This document shows positions 4,835 to 10,168 of a stretch of DNA of 10,168 nt, piece by piece. A model generated the notes under the pieces. That model ran no database searches. It was not told where the DNA came from and saw only the letters and a list, made by a program, of their open reading frames with translations. The position numbers and the translations under genes were made by a program. The stretch lies in contig JAFSZQ010000036.1 in NCBI GenBank assembly GCA_017458885.1, positions 1 to 10,168 on the forward strand, in the 5' to 3' direction. Every line of letters begins with the position of its first letter. The first letter of the stretch is position 1. Source of the stretch: Oscillospiraceae bacterium. Lineage in GTDB: Bacteria > Bacillota > Clostridia > Oscillospirales > Oscillospiraceae.

Positions 4835-5947
4835 ATGAAATTTTCCTGTGAGAAGCTCGTACTGCAAAACGCCCTGTCCGCAGCGTCCCGCGCGGTCGCC
4901 ACGAAAAGCTCCATCCCCGCGCTCGAGGGTCTTTTGCTCGAATGCAGCGGCGGTTCGCTGACCGTCACGGGGTACAATATGCAGCTCGGCATCCGCGCGC
5001 GCTTCGCCTGCGACGCAGAGGAGGACGGCGCGCTGGTGCTCAACGCGCGGCTGTTTGGCGACATCGTGCGCCGCCTGCCGGACGACACGCTGACGCTCGT
5101 CTCCGACGCAAAGCTGACGGTCAAGATACACTGCGGCGACGCGGATTTTGACATCGTGGGGCTGCCCGCCGCCGACTTCCCCGAGCTGCCCGCGGTCGAG
5201 GAGAAGAACGTCGTCTCGCTGCCCGAGAAGACGCTCGGCGCGATGATCCGCCAGACGGCGTTCGCCGTCTCCGCGAACGAGGCGCGCCCCGTGCACATGG
5301 GCTCGCTGTTCGAGGTCGGCGAGGAGGAATTGACCGTCGTTTCGGTGGACGGCTTCCGGCTCGCGCTGCGCCGCGAAAAGCTGGAGAACCACGACGGCGG
5401 CGTGTTTTCCTTCGTCGCGCCCGGCACGGCGCTCGGCGAGGTGGAGAGGGTCTGCGAGGACGTGGACGAGCCGGTGAAGATCACGCTCGGCGACCGTCAC
5501 ATCCTCTTCGAGGTCGGCGACACGGAGCTGATCTGCCGCCGTCTTGAGGGCGAGTTTCTGGACTATAAGAACGCCATTCCGCGCAAGAACGGCATCATCC
5601 TGACCGTCGATACCAAGGCGATGACCGAGAGCCTGGAGCGCGTGAGCGTCGTCATTAGCGAGAAGCTCAAAAGCCCCGTGCGCTGCCTGTTCGGGCAGGA
5701 TATGGTGACGTTCTCCGCGCGCACGGCAAACGGCGAGGCGAAGGACGTCTGCCGTCTCGCGGGCGACGGGAAGGAGCTGGAGATCGGCTTCAACAACCGC
5801 TACCTCTCCGACGCGCTGCGCTACGCGCCCGCCGAAACGGTGCGGCTGGAGCTGAACACCGGCATTTCCCCCGCCATCATCGTTCCGGCGGAGGACGGCG
5901 ATGAGAACTTCCTCTATATGGTGCTGCCGGTGCGGCTGAAGGCGTAA
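4835..5947 (+). CDS. dnaN: DNA polymerase III beta subunit (sliding clamp)
   Basis: 370 residues, matching the usual length of about 365-380. The three-domain clamp fold is supported by the N-terminus MKFSCEKLVLQNALSAASRAV, the early TVTGYNMQLGIR stretch (48-59), the central VSVDGFRLALRR stretch (about 168-179), and the C-terminus LYMVLPVRL. The dimeric ring encircles DNA and tethers the replicative polymerase, ligase and mismatch-repair proteins. The ATG at 4835 has AAGGA 9 nt upstream. It follows oriC and starts the rightward dnaN-yaaA-recF-remB-gyrB series. Its final Lys codon supplies the yaaA Shine-Dalgarno. Confidence 0.97.
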   Translation: MKFSCEKLVLQNALSAASRAVATKSSIPALEGLLLECSGGSLTVTGYNMQLGIRARFACDAEEDGALVLNARLFGDIVRRLPDDTLTLVSDAKLTVKIHCGDADFDIVGLPAADFPELPAVEEKNVVSLPEKTLGAMIRQTAFAVSANEARPVHMGSLFEVGEEELTVVSVDGFRLALRREKLENHDGGVFSFVAPGTALGEVERVCEDVDEPVKITLGDRHILFEVGDTELICRRLEGEFLDYKNAIPRKNGIILTVDTKAMTESLERVSVVISEKLKSPVRCLFGQDMVTFSARTANGEAKDVCRLAGDGKELEIGFNNRYLSDALRYAPAETVRLELNTGISPAIIVPAEDGDENFLYMVLPVRLKA

Positions 5948-5950
5948 GGT

Positions 5951-6169
5951 ATGGAAACCATCCCCATCACAACCGAATTCATCAAGCTGCAGGACTTGCT
6001 CAAGCTCGCGGCGCTGGTCTCGACCGGCGGCGAGGCAAAGCGCGCGATCGAGGCGGGCGAGGCATCCGTCAACGGCGAAACCTGCGTTCAGCGCGGCAAA
6101 AAGCTGCGTGCGGGCGACGCGGTCTTGTTCCGCGGACACGAACTGACGGTGGCGTATGCGGATCGATAA
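5951..6169 (+). CDS. yaaA: YaaA/RlbA-type S4 RNA-binding domain protein
   Basis: 72 residues making a single S4 RNA-binding domain. LQDLLKLAALVSTGGEAKRAIEAGEASVNGE (14-44) holds the S4 helix-turn region, followed by RGKKLRAGDAVLF (48-60). B. subtilis YaaA, found at the same place, has been linked to large ribosomal subunit assembly; this is a general statement from memory. The start ATG at 5951 lies 3 nt after the dnaN stop, and GAAGG at 5938-5942 inside dnaN is 8 nt upstream. The end overlaps recF by 14 nt in a different frame, so the two are probably translationally coupled. Confidence 0.93.
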   Translation: METIPITTEFIKLQDLLKLAALVSTGGEAKRAIEAGEASVNGETCVQRGKKLRAGDAVLFRGHELTVAYADR

Positions 6170-7258
6170 GCTGACGCTGCAAAATTTCCGCAACTACACG
6201 GAGCAGACCGTCGCCTTCGCGCCCGAGAGCAACGTCATCGTCGGCGAGAACGCGCAGGGCAAGACGAACTTGCTGGAAGCCGTCTCTTATCTGTCCCGCG
6301 GAAAATCAGACCGCGCGCGCGCCGACCGTGAGCTGATCCGCTTCGGCGAGAGCGAGGCGCGGCTGCGCGGCGAGGTCTGCTCCCGCGAGCGGGAATTTGC
6401 CGTCGAGGCGCGGCTCTATGCGGGAAGGCGGCGGAAGCTGACCGTCAACCAGGTGCCAGCAAAGCGCGGAAGCGACTTGTCCGGCGTGCTGGGCACCGTC
6501 TTTTTCTGCCCCGAGGATCTGCAGCTCATCCGCGACGGCGCGGCGGCAAGGCGGCGGTTCATGGATCAGGCGCTCTGCCAGCTCCGCCCGCGCTACGCGA
6601 GCGCGCTCGCGGAGTACAACCGCCTCTACGAGCACAAGACGCGCATTCTGCGCGACAGCGGCGACAGTCCCGCGCTGCTCGACGCGCTGCCGGAGTTCAA
6701 CACGCGCATGGCGATCGCCGGCGCGGTGCTCGTGCACTACCGCGCCCGTTTTTGCGCGCGGCTCGCCGACTTCGCGGGGACGGCGCATCGGGAGTGCTCC
6801 GGCGGGCGGGAGGACTTGGCGCTGCGCTACGAGACCGTCAAGACCGTGACCGACCCGTTCGCGGAGCAGGGCGAGCTGATCGAGCGGCTGCTTGCGCATC
6901 AGAAAGCCCACGAGCAGGCGGAGCTGGCGGCGCGGCTGTGCCTGTCGGGGCCGCATAAGGATGACATTGCCGTGGACGTCGGCGGCGGCGCGGCGCGGCA
7001 GTACGCCTCGCAGGGGCAGACGCGCACGGCGGCGCTCGCGTTCAAGCTCGCCGAGCGCGAGATATACAAGGAGATCACGGGGCAGACGCCCGTGCTGCTG
7101 CTCGACGACGTGTTATCCGAGCTTGACCCGAAACGGCAGGAGTTCGTGCTCAGCCGCATCTCCGGCGGACAGGTGCTCATCACCTGCTGCGAGGAGGATC
7201 GCCTCGGCAGCCTCGCGGCGGGCAAGGTGCTGCGCGTGCGCGGCGGGGAGGTGCGGTG

Positions 7259-7259
<1 letters not shown>
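6156..7259 (+). CDS. recF: DNA replication and repair protein RecF
   Basis: 367 residues, a full-length SMC-like ABC ATPase. Walker A is GENAQGKT (30-37), the ABC signature region contains SQGQ (285-288), Walker B is VLLLDD (313-318) and the D-loop is SELD (321-324). GPHKDD at 265-270 is also family-typical. RecF works with RecO and RecR to load RecA at single-strand gaps and stalled forks, dimerising on DNA in the ATP-bound state. The ATG lies within yaaA, with only a weak GGTGG (6148-6152) nearby, so initiation probably depends on ribosomes finishing yaaA. The stop overlaps the remB start as TGATG. Confidence 0.97.
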
Positions 7260-9468
<2,209 letters not shown>

Positions 9469-9489
9469 GAAAGGAGGTTTTTCATCGTT

Positions 9490-10168
<679 letters not shown>

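Noticed and set aside
4793..6193. A minus-strand open frame of 466 codons opposite dnaN and yaaA
   Set aside because: Shadow of dnaN and yaaA. It would read through the AT-rich origin segment, and no family motif is visible.

Overview
This window is the replication-origin region of a high-GC member of the Firmicutes (Bacillota), most likely class Clostridia and probably the Oscillospiraceae/Ruminococcaceae group. The evidence is the classic Gram-positive origin gene order (rpmH, rnpA, yidD, yidC and jag on one strand; dnaA, dnaN, yaaA, recF, remB, gyrB and gyrA on the other), the remB (DUF370) gene between recF and gyrB, a short clostridial-type YidC, and gyrase wording such as [11 protein letters not shown] in GyrB and [15 protein letters not shown] in GyrA. 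The family-level placement is from memory of related proteins, not from a search.

Layout. Bases 1-158 hold no supported gene, only two A/T-flanked hairpins; the one at 58-110 looks like a bidirectional intrinsic terminator that closes the leftward operon. Bases 159-3041 (minus strand) are a compact operon read right to left: rpmH (ribosomal protein bL34), rnpA (RNase P protein), yidD (membrane-insertion factor), yidC (membrane insertase) and jag/khpB (RNA-binding KH-R3H protein). It starts from a perfect-consensus promoter at 3158-3186 and has a highly structured leader. Bases 3042-3319 separate the two divergent units and hold both promoters and one possible DnaA box. dnaA (3320-4618) is followed by a 216-bp non-coding stretch (4619-4834). 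I read this stretch as the functional oriC: variant DnaA boxes of the form TTTTCCACA/G, a GC-rich spacer, a run of DnaA-trio-like triplets, and an AT-rich unwinding segment abutting dnaN. From 4835 to the window end runs a tight rightward series: dnaN (sliding clamp), yaaA (S4 RNA-binding protein), recF (recombination ATPase), remB (small DUF370 regulator), gyrB and the 5' part of gyrA.

How the genes work together. DnaA opens the origin just downstream of its own gene, DnaN gives the polymerase clamp, RecF acts at stalled forks and gaps, and gyrase removes the positive supercoils made by the forks. The leftward operon supplies ribosome, tRNA-processing and membrane-protein biogenesis functions. 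Many junctions are translationally coupled: ATGA overlaps at rnpA/yidD and remB/gyrB, TGATG at recF/remB, a 14-nt overlap at yaaA/recF, and Shine-Dalgarno sequences inside upstream genes for jag, yidD, yaaA, remB and gyrB.

I found no mobile element, CRISPR array, tRNA or rRNA, and no evidence of a new accessory system. The points most worth a second look are the origin architecture, the structured rpmH leader, the rpmH-rnpA hairpin, the operon end right after jag, and the natural residues at quinolone-relevant positions of both gyrase subunits.
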